DNA of 64,000 nucleotides from Bathynomus jamesi (taxonomy: Eukaryota; Arthropoda; Malacostraca; Isopoda; Cirolanidae). How positions within the stretch are numbered: the first letter of the stretch is position 1; each line of letters opens with the position of its first letter. The stretch is taken from positions 42,501 through 106,500 of the forward strand of contig JAJOZX010012255.1 of assembly GCA_023014485.1 (NCBI GenBank), in the 5' to 3' direction. A model generated the notes under the pieces. The model ran no database searches, was not told the DNA's origin, and saw nothing but the letters and a program-made list of their open reading frames with translations. Of the stretch, positions 30,954 through 42,114 are shown piece after piece. Made by a program: the position numbers and the translations under genes.

Positions 30954-31165
30954 GGTGCTACTGTAGTATGCAGTCTACCTACGATTCGGCGGTCTACCTT
31001 TTAATTATAGCTTCTTATCTTGTTTACTAATTGTTTGTTTACATCCCATTGTCACTCGCCCTTGACGATTGGTTAGGTTTAGTCATGATATTTTCGTTAG
31101 TTTTAACGAAAATATCATGATTAAACCTAACCAATCGTAGGTAGACCGCATACTACAGTAGCACC
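30954..31165. repeat. Palindrome P3
   Basis: The outer pair ggtgctactgtagtatgcag / ctgcatactacagtagcacc-like and the inner 64-bp core palindrome (31075-31138) acgattggttaggtttag ... ctaaacctaaccaatcgt-like, meeting at atattttcgttagttttaac. A 90-bp asymmetric segment sits between the left outer arm and the core, including the duplicate phrase cggcggtctacct. Confidence 0.9.
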
Positions 31166-31313
31166 CAAATATCTAATGCATGAAAGTTTAAGGTTAAGTC
31201 TAAGTTTAAGTTTGTATGAAAAGGATTACTTTACAGCATTTCTCTTAAAAATTTTTGACTTTCAGTTTATATCGATTTCTTCTTGTAATTGCCTCTGTAT
31301 CCCTATCAAATAA

Positions 31314-31733
31314 TTGGTACTTACGTATTAACGGGGGTCACCACATATTATATTGATGATTGGTTAGGTTAAGTTGTAATATTTTCGTTAGTTGAAAATT
31401 TCTAATACATCATATTTTTTAATTAGCAATATTTTTAAAAATATTTTTTTATACAATTTTCTGAAAAACATTAATTTTCTTAGGCTTATTCATGATGAAA
31501 ATTTGGGATCTACCAAAAAGTGAAGAAGATGCGGTCTCTTTTTTGCAAGCCTAATGTGTAACATGTATTAATCATTGTAAATATTTGAAATATAAATCAT
31601 TGTAAATATTTAAAAAAATATTGCTATTTAAAAAATATGATGTATTAGAAATTTTCAACTAACGAAAATATTACAACTTAACCTAACCAATCCTCAACAT
31701 GTGGTGGACCCCCGTTAATACGTAAGTACCAAA
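31314..31733. repeat. Palindrome P4, arms about 120-130 bp
   Basis: ttggtacttacgtattaacg, gggggtcc/accacat and the core gattggttaggttaagttgt, aatattttcgttagttgaaa, then atttctaatacatcatattt are mirrored at 31605-31733. The loop of about 170 bp is AT-rich and contains attgtaaatatttraaat duplicated. Confidence 0.9.
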
Positions 31734-32155
31734 TAACTTCCTGTAATTTACATTATCAAAGCCATTTATCAGTCTTAAATACTCGAATTAGTTCTCTTAT
31801 AAGTCGAAGCTTTTGAAGTGAATACTTATCTAATTCAGCTAATTTCTCTTCAAATATTTAACTTCTCATTTCTGGATTCATTTCGATTGCTCTAACCCAA
31901 ACTAATTTCTAACTTAGCATTTTTTTTTCTCAAGTATAGGCTGTCTAACTTAGAGATTGAACCTATGGCAGGCCTACTGTATATCAAGAGGCCTAGGTCT
32001 AAGGTTAAGTTCAGGGTCACAGGCTGGTTCTTAATCTTGAAAGATTTTACTAACCAAGGCCTAGCCAAATAAATTAAATTAATAAATGTATGAGAAGCAC
32101 TTAAAAGACCTAAGCCTACATGAAATAAATGAATAAATACACAAATATAATACTT
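31734..32155. other. No gene recognised
   Basis: About 420 bp between P4 and P5: AT-rich, no open frame of note, a few cctaggcct/ctaaggcc-like words. Confidence 0.4.
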
Positions 32156-32436
32156 GTTGGTACTTGTAGGTTATCTCCCCCCCACCAATTTTGACAGAAT
32201 ATTTTCGTTAAAACTAACGAAAATATCAACACTTAACCTAACCAATTATCAAGGGCGTACAGTTGATCTATTAGTAAATAGTAAATACTATTCCAGAAAT
32301 AAACAATGTTATAATTAATAATAATAGATCAACTGTACGCCCTTGATAATTGGTTAGGTTAAGTGTTGATATTTTCGTTAGTTTTAACGAAAATATTGTC
32401 AAAATTGGTGGGGGGGAGATGACCTACAAGTACCTA
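32156..32436. repeat. Palindrome P5, arms about 120 bp
   Basis: ggtacttgtaggttatctcc, a C-rich run, accaattttgaca, aatattttcgttaaaact, then the core aacgaaaatatcaacactta, acctaaccaattatcaaggg and cgtacagttgatctatta are mirrored with only a few mismatches. The loop is about 50 nt. Confidence 0.92.
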
Positions 32437-32560
32437 CTTGTTTTCTCCTTTTTTCGAGATAGCCTATAAATACGATCACTAAGTAAACTGCGTCACAATT
32501 CAAAATATTTTTAACCACAATGCGCATGCGTCTAGGTGGCCGCAAAGATTACAAAACTAT

Positions 32561-32612
32561 CTGAAATAGATTTTCCTTATGATCATTAAATGTGGGCACT
32601 ATTAACAAATTT
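32561..32612 (+). mobile_element. SINE tail fragment
   Basis: ctgaaatagattttccttat and gatcattaaatgtgggcact match 43856-43906, the tail of the twin-tRNA SINE. Sequence on both sides is unrelated to the SINE. Confidence 0.65.
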
Positions 32613-33596
32613 ATCTGAGGAAGTGGTACTTGTTGCGGTCCATAACGCGCATATAGACCACTACTTGTCCATAGGCTCCGCAAGTCCGTTATTGACGTTA
32701 GCGTCACACCATCCGTTGCTGCTTTCCATCAAAGCAATTAAATTGCCAAACTACAACCGGCTCGTTCTTCCTCAGTAGGTCCATCGGAGGAGTGTCTTTT
32801 ACAATATATATATATATATATATATATAAACAAAATTTCCCTTCAACCCCTCACCTCCTTCTCTCCCTTACTCCTCACTCTTCCCAATGTCGAAATGGGA
32901 AGCCACAATACTATTACACAATCTATATCCATTCCTTACTTCCTCACATGGAAGGACTTATTATTTTTCTCTGGTCATGCCTTCAGTTGTCTTTTTACTG
33001 CCGTAATATCTGACTCAGCTGCATTTACTGTACGCTATTCCTGCTGTTTCTTCTCCTTTCGTTTGTCTATCACTGGAGACTGTCAGTCGTCCCGTCATGA
33101 TTATTAACCTTTATCGTACAAACTTGCGGATTTGTGGGGTTCGATTTTATCTCATTCAAGCTTGTTTCGGTTGATTGCATTCAGTTCCATTCCATTCGAT
33201 TCCGTTCTATTCGATGCACTTCTGCTCCACCGTCATGACCATAAATTTGGTACAATTCGTTTATCCACGCTTGAGATAACACTTCATTGCATCTTAGTCA
33301 TCATCACAGATACTGGAGATCAAGTTGCGTTTTCACGTACTTTATTTCTTATTCTATTTTCTTCTCTTTTTCATCAAACATTTTCATCAATACCTCATTT
33401 CACTCCTCTTCTCGTCCTATTTTCATCTGTTCTTCATCGAATACTTTCGAAAATACCTCATTTTTTGTTTTCTGTGTGACTTAATTAAGGACACCGTGAT
33501 ACTTTGCTTTAATGAAAAGTAAATCCTAAAAACAAGGGAATGTAATTACGATTTTCGCTTAAAGAATAATGAAAACTCCAAAGTTTTATATATATA
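32613..33596. other. No gene recognised; T/C-rich stretch
   Basis: It contains (TA)n at about 32803-32828 and long T/C-rich sequence in which several overlapping frames (33132-33522) are open because stops are rare. Repeated tctattttc/tcattc words suggest low complexity rather than a protein. No homology recognised. Confidence 0.45.
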
Positions 33597-33625
33597 CTAG
33601 CTGAATTACCCGGCGTTGCACGGGT
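33597..33625 (-). terminator. Helitron 3' hairpin and CTAG end
   Basis: The 5-bp stem with 8-nt loop (33608-33625) lies 7 nt before CTAG at 33597-33600. In Helitrons this hairpin signals the end of rolling-circle strand transfer. Sequence differs from the mini-Helitron end and from the 9022 end, so three Helitron families are represented. Confidence 0.85.
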
Positions 33626-33752
33626 GAAAATTTAGATTTGAAATGTATAGATCAGTATTTTTTTCAGCAAATTATTCAGTAAGTAGACAAAAGCTGTGAT
33701 GCGAGAAATAAAAAAACATTTAATCAAACAAAGCTTTATTTGAAATTAGAAT

Positions 33753-35897
33753 TTACAATACTTCTTTATATACAACATTGCATGTTTTTCCAAAAGGAGA
33801 GTATACATAAAGATTGTTAGCTGTTCCTACTCTAGAGCATCCTACATACAGTTGACCATGAGAGAAGCAGTCTTCTTGTAATTGTAGCCCAACAACTTTC
33901 ACTGTTTGTCCCTGTGATTTGTTGATCGACATGGCAAAACTTAATCTTACTGGAAATTGTAAGCGCCTAAACTGAAACTGCATCTCTGATGTTATTAGAG
34001 GTATCCTAGGAATAAAAGTATCTTCACCCTTGCCACAACCAGTTTGAATTTGTGCTTCAATGACATGAGGCTGTAATGCCTTTATTATTAATCTGGTACC
34101 ATTGCAGAGCTTAGGCTGATCTAAATTTCGTAGAAGCATTATAGGAGCTCCAACTTTAAGTTGTTAGTTGGTGAGGAGGCAATCCTGGAAATTCCAAAGA
34201 ATTTAGAAACTCCGTTGGATAGTTGACAACTTCATTTTGATCGATAACTGTATCAATTGATTTGTAAATATAAGGATCCCCTGGAATATTTTGGAGTAGT
34301 TGTTGGTTGATAGAATTAACTGTCACATTTTTCGGTGCCAATATTGCTCTTTCAAACAGCCAAGTAAAGTCTTTGTGGTGCTAACTAAAGTTAGTAAATA
34401 CTTTTTCTGTTAATTCATTAACACTTTGGACCACTGCGCTGATTGTAGATATAATGACTTTGTTGTCAGAGTCCACAGGAACTTTTCCTTCGCCAAGCTG
34501 TAGCAAGTTCTGAGCAAATAGACCTGAATTGCTATCACCATAAATTCTTGCTCGCATGTTAGTTGTAAGCTTCAAGGTTTTAACATTGTGCCACAAACAG
34601 GAAGATTTAAGGCATGCTCGAATTTCATCAGCTTTTGTTCCCTTAGGTATAACTGGCCGAGTCTGGCGAAAATCTCCTGATAAGACAACAGTTACACCGC
34701 CCATCAATGTCTTCTGGTTTCTCACATCTTGTAGAGTTTTGTTCAGGGCCTCCAATGCTTTTTTATGGGCCATTGTACATTCATCCCAGACTATAAGTTC
34801 ACATCTTTTAAAAACCTCTCCCATGCCAGAATTTTTAGTAATTTTACAAACAGCTTCATCATTAGTAGCTAAATCCAAAGGAAGTTTGAATGCAGAATGA
34901 GCTGTGCGACCTCCAGGCAACAGTGTAGCAGCTATACCAGAAGATGCTACTGCTACAGCAATTTTATTTTGCTTGCGAACTTTGGCCAGTAATAAATTTG
35001 TGAAAATGTTTATCCAGTACCACCAGGAGCATCCAAAAAGTAGATGCCTCCATTCTGCTGAGAGATACTATTCATTATAGTTGAATAAGCAGTTCTCTGA
35101 TCAGGCAACAACTTGGGCTCATTTTCATTTACATATTCAGTTAAGTAGTTGATATCATATGATGTTTCTCTTATAAGCTCTGTAGCTAAATTGTTGACTT
35201 CTGTTCTATTGGTTCGTGGGAGGCCAAATGAAGGTATTTGTTGTCCATCCATTGATGCTATTTTATCTTCTATGTCAATTAAGGCTCTGTTGTAGATTTC
35301 ATCTGTGTAAACAACGTCAATATGCGGGTTGGCAAGTTGTGCTTGGTGCTTATAATCTTGTGCCAAATCATCTTTGTATTTGTTCCATAATTCTAAAGGG
35401 TTGCCCACATCACAGGTTTTTAGCAGAATTGCAAATAAATCTCTTAGCCGCTTTGGGGATTGGTATATGGCTGCTTCTCTTAAGGTGGCATCCCATTGAC
35501 TATCATCTTCTAGCATTCCACGTTTGTAGCATGCCTCTCTAAATGTCGCACAAACATGACCATCAACTGTTCTATGATCATTAAAAGATCTAGGCCCTTT
35601 AACTTCATGCAGCAACATTCTTAAAAAGAAACACTCATGCTGGCTGGGATGAACAGTGTAAACTCTGCCTAAAGCACTGTCAAATCTTACATCTGGATGA
35701 CCTTCAACTTCGCTTCCTCTCTTTCTTCTACTCCATTTTTTGTTGTTCCATGTGTAATAAGATGGTAACTGGCGATACAATAAAGTTTGAGCAAACACAT
35801 CTTCTTGACATAGTTTAAAAAAAGCTGTAAGAGTAGTATCTCTAGGAGCAAGAGCTTGATGGGCAGCTGTTTCATTAGTAAAATAAACTCTGTCCAT
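33753..35897 (-). pseudogene. Helitron PIF1-like helicase domain (broken)
   Basis: It begins MDRVYFTNETAAHQALAPRD and runs through FLDAPGGTG, the Walker A motif, where the next codon, Lys in active enzymes, is TAA (35010-35012) followed by a one-base deletion. It continues (34981-34381) FTNLLLAKVRKQ, LPGGRTAHSAFKLPLD, LIVWDECTMAHKK (Walker B), VVLSGDFRQTRPVIP and LKLTTNMRA. After further shifts come APKNVTVNSINQQLL, APIMLLRNLDQPKLCNGTRL, then MSINKSQGQTVK (motif VI) and HGQLYVGCSRV, ending KEVL-stop. The helicase unwinds donor DNA during rolling-circle transposition. All classical motifs except the Walker A lysine are present. Confidence 0.9.
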
Positions 35898-38318
35898 TTT
35901 CTAAATGAACTGCTAGTTGCTGTACTGCAGGATATCTTCCATGAAAGGGAAAGCTAAAAATTCTCCAAAAGGCTTCATTGCTGCTTAAGTAACGACCTTG
36001 TTGATAGTTAGTCACTTCATCAGGTACATTTTGTTGTTGTAGAGCAAACATAGCTGCATCGGATCCCTTGTTAACATACTTGCACACATACTTGATAGAC
36101 TTGACAGAATTACAAAATTCTACATTAATATGAGCATTAAAAGTTTTAGTCAAGAGAGGGCAGTAAGGAACTATCCATCTATTATCAATTTCATTTCGTT
36201 TAATTCTCGTTGTAAAGCCTCCATCATCAGGTTTTCTTCTGCGATATGAAGGATAACCATCTTCTCCTGTTTGAGTGTCTTTTAAAAATGGTTTTGGGTA
36301 ACGTTTCGTACATTTATTTTCTTTCATGCAAGGTGAATTGAAATTTAGAGAACCACATGGACCATGCACCATTTGAGTTTGAACTATTTCAAAGAGGTTT
36401 TTGTCTGTGTTAGGGTCCGGAAGTTCAGCTGAGATAACAGAATCAATTTGATTAGCTTGAATTTTGTTGGTCAGCCAAATCAAAATATGAGCATGAGGCA
36501 ATCCTCTTTTTTGCCATTCAACAGTGTACATGTGGCATCTAACTGGGCCAAAAATGTTGGATTTTGTCATTAAATCCATCAGTTTTAATAATTTTAAGCG
36601 AAACACTCTGGCTGTGAGGTCATGTCTGTGAATGTATGTTTGTCCAGGTAGTAACTCATCCTGAATTTCCTTCCATTTAGCATTGCATATAAATGTTATA
36701 AATAGGTCAGGTCGACCATAAGTGCGAACATATGTCATTGCATCTTGAGTTTTTTCATGCATGTAACGTGGGCTGCCTGTAAAAGTTGACGGAAGAATGC
36801 AAAGTTGGCCAAGCTCTCCTCCAGCTACATCATTGTTGATGCCATCTCTTAGATGTATATATGAATCACATCTTAATTCTCTCTGATGAGTTCTAATGTA
36901 ACATAATCTTTCTGCTTCTATTTTTGCATACATATCAACAGCAAATTGATGAAAAAGGTTTCTAGCCAACAGAAGATGATTTAGTGAATTACTGTGAACC
37001 ATAAATCTGTAAGCATAGAAGTCCATGCAGGAAACTGTTTTGCTAGAATGTACACCTGCTTGGAGAATTCCAAAGTGATATCCATCTTCTCCATAGACAA
37101 AGAGTAAAGGATATTGCAAAGCATCATAAGATCTATGGGTTTCATTGATGAATTGCAGAGTATTGTCTCGACTTTTAAGCACAATGTCTCTTTTGTCATG
37201 TTCTTACCAGTAATGATCACAGCAACTTCATTGCATTCTGGGAGATTAAATCGTCTAGCATGTTCAGTAGGAGGTCTCTTGTCGGCATCAATGATGATTT
37301 TGTATTCTGTAGCAGGTACATTTTCTAGAGCATATTTAAAACTTTGAATGTAATTATTTGAAGCATGAAGCATGTCTTGAAGTTCAACAATTAGTTCCAA
37401 TCTTGTTGCTGGGTTTCTATTGTATCTATTTTGTGCTTGATGTTGCAAATCTTCAACAAAGTACGGTACAATTGAAGATACCTTGGTTCTTCATGAGGTA
37501 ATGTTGTAGTGAACCTATTCTGTGATATATTTGACCTTGAACTTTAAATGTAGGCATGAATCCTCCTTCAATAATGATATTAGCTCCAAATGAGGTCATT
37601 TGAAATACAGAATTGTATGCTTGAATATTTTGTAAGAAGTGTTTAGATTCAGATGTAGTGCCTGTAAGTAGAGTTTTCAAAGGTTCTGGAGGTTCCGAAA
37701 GCGCAGGTAATTGAACTTTTCCATTAGTACAACACATTCCTGGTGATTCTTTATCCCACTTTTTAGCACCAAACTTATCACATATTTTAGACATTGATCC
37801 AATAATAACCACTTTGTCAGATGCATAATTATATTGTGGATTATATAGTTAAAAGCACTTAAATTCCACTGCCAAGCATTGAATGCTCGAGATGGTGTTT
37901 GAGCTTGTCTTGTTCTTTGAGCCTGAAGTCGTACATCATGTTGCTCCTCTGTTTCTTGCTCTCTGTAAGTTATTTGTCTTAATTGTTGTGCTTGAAGTCT
38001 GATTTGACGTTGTTCAGAAGTTTCTTGTTGTCTATATCCAGCTTGCTTTGATGATTCTGCCTGAACTCTGGCTTGGTGCTGTTCAACAGTTTCTTGCTGT
38101 CTTTGAGTAGCCTGCTTTTCAGCTTGAGCTCGAAGTCTAGCTTTACGTTGTTCCAAAGTCTCTTCCTGTATTTGAGCAGCCTGTCTTGCAGCTTGTGCTT
38201 GAAGTCTTTGATTGCGTTCTTCTTCTGTTTCAGCTGCTCTTTGTGCTTGAATTCTTTTAGCGGCAGAAGACTTTCCATATAAAGGGCGTTTCTTGGGTGG
38301 CATAATCACCTGTATCAC
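35875..38318 (-). pseudogene. Helitron Rep nuclease and N-terminal region (broken)
   Basis: N-terminus (38318-37860): MPPKKRPLYGKSSAAKRIQA followed by four or five 23-residue Gln/Arg/Glu-rich repeats (RQQETxEQRxxRLQAQ). Next (37812-37453): KICDKFGAKKW, MCCTNGKVQLP, YNSVFQMTSFGANII, YHRIGSLQ, the usual Helitron N-terminal domain. The Rep part (37182-35875) has RSYDALQYPLLFVYGEDGYH, FITFICNAKWKEI, EWQKRGLPHAHILIWL (the HxH metal site) and IKYVCKYVNKGSD (YxxKY with catalytic tyrosines). Frameshifts fall near 37830, 37450, 37180 and 35885. Rep nicks and ligates the transposon ends; its motifs look intact here. Confidence 0.9.
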
Positions 38319-38388
38319 TAAACAATAATTTGCAATTCACAAAGTTACTAAATCACTTATGAAACCATTTAGCACTGTCCTGGAAAAT

Positions 38389-38548
38389 TTGCTCCGCTGG
38401 AATATTTGCTCCGCAAAGTTTACGAATGCCAGATTTTCACTAAATTCTTTAAAAATTTCTATTTTATGTTGCTCCGATGGAATATTTGCTCCGCAAAGTT
38501 TACGAATGCCAGATTTTCACTAAATTCTTTAAAAATTTCTATTTTATG
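38389..38548 (-). repeat. 80-bp tandem duplication in the Helitron leader
   Basis: ttgctccgctggaatatttg ... attttatg is repeated with period 80 (38389-38468, 38469-38548) and one visible mismatch (gctccgctgg/gctccgatgg). It lies between the ATG of the Rep ORF and the 5' end of the Helitron, so it could affect the promoter or leader. Confidence 0.9.
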
Positions 38549-38785
38549 TTTTGTATGTTTATTAAAAAAAAATTTATTACAAAAAAAATGACGCAATAAT
38601 CATTAATTGTCAATTTCGTTATTAAATACTACATCAAATACAAAATAAATAGCACCATTAGATTCCTTGTAAAAAACTGGTTATTATGAAGTTATTTTAA
38701 AATTTGTAAGTTCAACCGTTTGGTTTTCTATAGCGAACAACTAAACAAATAAACAAACTTCCTCTTTTATATATATAGAGAAGAT

Positions 38786-40365
38786 ATATATAATTAAAAA
38801 CCCGCGAGAAAAATACAAAAATAAGATCCGAATAACGTTTTCAGCCCATATAATGCGCCCTTCTTCAGTTTGGAAAGAAAATAGAACAACCAAAGTGGTC
38901 GCTGGTCGAACCACTTTGGTTCGAATGAATTACTGATAAAAACGATAAAAAAATTTAAAAAGATAACCAACAAACTAAGGTGATTGGTTGTCACCCTTCA
39001 GCAAAGGAACAAACTTTAAAATATTAAGCGCAAAATCATTTAAATCAAAAGATACTCTGTTACTATTAAAATTATCAGTGTTTTTAATTAATAAAGAAAG
39101 ACTCCACTATTTTTATTATTATTATGGTCATTAATATGAGCAAAGACTTTGTAATCATTAAAGTTAATATTATGTTGTGCAGACTGAACATGATTAAATA
39201 CTGGACTGTAAACTTGAGCTGTAAACTTTATAAATGGCCCTATTATTCAAATTTCGGTTCACCTTTATCTCCTGTGCTCTCTAATTTATGTATGGAGTTT
39301 CTTGAGAGGAGAATGACCTACCTTTTGATTCCTGGAGTTAATTTTTTTAGATATGTTGATGATATTTTTGCAGTTATTGAAAAAACATGTTAATATTGAA
39401 AATTTACTTGCGAGTCTCAATAGTTTGGAGTCTTTTATTCAACTTATTTATGAAAACGAAAACAATAAATAGTTACCTTTCTTAGACTACAGAAAGACTA
39501 CTCATTCAGACTCATACTTGCATGCTTCCTCAGGTCATTCCCAAAGTACAAAAAATGGAGTGGTTTCGAATCTGTTTTGGAGAACATTCAGAATCTGTCA
39601 CCCGATATTTTTTTGGGGGAAGAGATTTTGTATATTAAGAACGCGTTTGCAAATTTGGGTTATACCTCAGACTTTATTAATAAAGTTCGCTATGGTGCTC
39701 GAAAGAGGTTCTATAATTATAATACAGAAAATACCTTCACAAGGGAAAATATTCTTAAGCTTCCTGTTCCAGTCAAGGCAGAAATTGATAACCTTCTACC
39801 TAAAGAAATAAATGGAATTATTGAAAATAACAATACAATTAAAAATATAATTCAACCCCATATTACCAAAAGTATTAAATTCCAAGATGCCATAGTTTAT
39901 GTAATTCCTTGTAATAACTGTCCTAAAAAGCATATTGGAGGAAGTACTGACATTCACAGGCGGATTTACCAACATAAGTACTCCGTAAGTACAGCTCAAG
40001 TTTACAGTCCAGTACTTAATCATGTTCAGTCTGTACAACATAATATTAACTTTAATGATTACAAAGTCCTTCCTCATATTAATGACCATAATAATAGAAA
40101 AAAAAGTGGGGTCTTTCTTTATTAAAAACACTGGTAATTTTAATAGTAACACTTACTAGTTACGCTTAATATTTTAAAGTTTGTTCCTTGGCTGAAGGGT
40201 AACAACCAGCCACCTTAGTTTGTTGGTTGTCTTTTTAAATCTTTTTATCGTTTTTAAAGTTATTTCATTCAGGTTTAAAAAAGTGCCCAGCATTATATGG
40301 GCTGAAAACATTATTCGGATCTTAGTCTGTATTTTCTTGCGGGTTTTAATTTTCTAAAAAATTCT
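38786..40365 (+). mobile_element. Penelope-like element with long inverted flanks
   Basis: 38786-39225 and 39987-40365 are inverted copies of each other (acccgcgagaaaaatac against gtattttcttgcgggtttt; aacaaactttaaaatattaagcg against its complement; and further into coding sequence). Inverted, partly coding flanks are a known property of Penelope-like elements. The interior carries the end of the RT and a GIY-YIG endonuclease. The left flank starts one base after the Helitron's 5' end, so the Helitron landed at its edge. Confidence 0.8.
39235..40125 (+). pseudogene. Penelope-like RT end plus GIY-YIG endonuclease
   Basis: Order: GSPLSPVLSNLCMEFLERRM and NFFRYVDDIFAVIEK (RT catalytic YVDD), then after frameshifts HASSGHSQSTKNGVVSNLF, ILYIKNAFANLGY, then VYVIPCNNCPKKHIGGSTDI and HRRIYQHKYSVSTAQVYSPV. 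These are the Cys-containing GIY-YIG core (here VYV...HIGG) and the following helix. Most of the RT fingers and palm upstream of GSPLSP are deleted and the left flank replaces them. Two frameshifts lie at 39390-39580. The endonuclease frame (39577-40125) is otherwise open. Confidence 0.8.
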
Positions 40366-40394
40366 GCAGTTATTCCAATTGTATATAATTTGTG

Positions 40395-40395
<1 letters not shown>

Positions 40396-40436
<41 letters not shown>

Positions 40437-40719
40437 CTCTCTTTGAAATCATATACTCTGCTTCCATTCAGGATTTTATTTGTTTAATTATCTACTTTAT
40501 CTATCCATTAATCTATCTTTTCCTCCGACAGCTTGTCCACTTATTTATCTTTCTATATGTGTATTTGTTAATTTAACTGTCAAACTATCCGTCTATCTAT
40601 CTACCTATTTATGAGTATTTATCCATCTATACACGCGTGTATCTATCAGTATCTATCCATCTATACGTCTATCCACCTTTTGGAGTATGAGACAAATACA
40701 ATTAAAACAGAGTCTAGAC
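40396..40719. other. (TA)n and (TATC)n-like simple repeats, no gene
   Basis: (TA)n of about 35 bp at 40400-40435, then imperfect ATCT/ATCTAT repeats to about 40680. Open frames are artefacts of the tetranucleotide repeat. Confidence 0.6.
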
Positions 40720-40896
40720 CAGCGACCCTAAATTGGTCACCAACAAACCCTCCGACCTTCAGGCTTATGATAAAATTGAAATATGTATATAAATATAAAT
40801 TGAATTTAGAAATAGTGAATATAGTGACCTTTCGTGACCCTACTAAGGACCCCCGCGATCCTGATTTGGGTCACGACCCGAGGTAGGGAACCACTG
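40720..40896. mobile_element. hAT MITE, 177 bp, near-perfect 8-bp TSD
   Basis: The ends are cagcgacccta and, reversed, cagtggttccctacctcggg. The interior is ctcgggtcgtgaccc-like at the right. The flanks are gtctagac (40712-40719) and gtatagac (40897-40904), 7 of 8 identical. The cagtggttcc end is characteristic of hAT MITEs. Confidence 0.75.
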
Positions 40897-41134
40897 GTAT
40901 AGACAGATGGTTCGCACTTTAAACCCACTTTATTAATATTTAAATTTTGTTAATTTACTATTCAATGTTTCTTTGTTTTAACGTCCTTTTTTTAAACAGA
41001 AATTGACAGTTCCTTCAAAAGTTAAACTTTTTTAAAAAGTTCCCAAAATCTATTCATGGAATTTTAATAATTAAATTAAACTAATATCTTGAAAGTCTCA
41101 CAACATTGAATTATGAATTTCTAATTTAGTAAAG

Positions 41135-41136
<2 letters not shown>

Positions 41137-41179
<43 letters not shown>

Positions 41180-41180
41180 T
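41137..41180. repeat. (ATT)n microsatellite
   Basis: About 44 bp of uninterrupted ATT triplets. Confidence 0.95.
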
Positions 41181-41266
41181 CAAGCTTTGTTCATTACTTC
41201 AACGGGAAAGCTTTCTCTAATTAAAATTACTCTTCTCTTCTTTAATTTAATTAATTAACTGGTACC

Positions 41267-41655
41267 AAACCTCAAACTAAACCTAATTACCATCCAGACA
41301 ACGCTGGAAAATAGGAAAGGCAGAATGTGTAGTGTAACGTGTTTCCAAATTAAAGGCCCGACGAGGGACCTCCTCCTCTGAAGGAAAATAGCTTGGTTGT
41401 CAGGGGGCGCAAGAATTTTCAACCAGCTTCCAAAGGACCTCAGAAACATTACAGGGGTCAAAGTTGAAGTCTTCAAGAGAAGACTAGATGCCTGGCTCAG
41501 GACGATACCAGATGAGCTGGGTGTATCTGGGTATGTACGGTGGAGAGCGCAAGAGAGCAACTCACTCCTCCACCAAGCCAGGACTAGAGGCGGGGCCAGC
41601 AGCTTGATCTTCGTGTGAAGAAAGACCGACGCACGGAACCCAAACAAAGTTAAGA
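41267..41655 (+). pseudogene. LINE ORF2 C-terminus and 3' UTR
   Basis: TLENRKGRMCSVTCFQIKGP is followed, after a shift, by GARIFNQLPKDLRNITGVKV, EVFKRRLDAWLRTIPDELGV and SGYVRWRAQESNSLLHQART. This is the usual ending of CR1-group LINE ORF2 (RxFNxLPxxLRNxTGVxxxxFKRxLD). The last part and 3' UTR (ctccaccaagccaggactag, aggcggggcc) recur at 21717-21860. The frame is open from 41397 to 41618. Confidence 0.85.
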
Positions 41656-42114
41656 AAGTCATATATATCGAGTGATTATTTAAACATCTGACATTTTAAA
41701 AGGTTTGTATTTTTTTTATTAACTGAACTAAATGCATGAATTAGGAAACATTGGAAAGCATTTTTTACTTTCTACTCGTGTGTCTAACTTTCCCATTTTC
41801 TCAGTTCGAAACACCCTATATTGAATTTACCTGTGATACCGAAGTAGATGAGACATGTTATCATTCTTCGATATCTTCACATGAAAACAAATAAAAAGCT
41901 TGCTACGACTGTATATCATAAACCTACTTTCACAGGTCTGATCACAAATTTCTCTTTCTAAATTTAAGCAAAATCTCTTTTCCATTCTTGCATATTGCGC
42001 ATTTAAAATCTTCTCTAGTAATTTTTCATTACACAAAGAAATGGAATTTCTTCGTAAATTCTTCGCATCTCATGGTTATCCTATTGGTTTGTTAATTCAG
42101 TCACTGGTTCAAAA
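41656..42114. other. No clear gene; possibly upstream part of a Penelope relic
   Basis: AT-rich; a 69-codon minus frame (41827-42036) is unrecognised. The following stretch is clearly Penelope-derived, so this may be its decayed RT region. Confidence 0.35.

Larger units (their letters stand above)
33597..38784 (-). mobile_element. Near-complete Rep/helicase Helitron, about 5.2 kb
   Basis: On the minus strand the element starts TCTTCTCTATATATATAAAA at 38784 and ends with the hairpin acccg-tgcaacgc-cgggt, then aattcag and CTAG at 33600-33597. It sits between A and T, as Helitrons do, without target duplication. Coding order is basic repeat N-terminus, Helitron N-terminal Zn-like region, Rep nuclease, PIF1-type helicase. 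The coding region has about six frameshifts and one key stop, so it is a recent but inactive copy. Confidence 0.92.

Noticed and set aside
33132..33522. Ser/Phe-rich frames, one of 115 residues, possibly a membrane protein
   Set aside because: Three overlapping frames are open because the stretch is T/C-rich with repeated words; none has recognisable features.
39796..40152. 118-residue minus-strand frame
   Set aside because: It is the antisense of the Penelope GIY-YIG coding region and the inverted flank.
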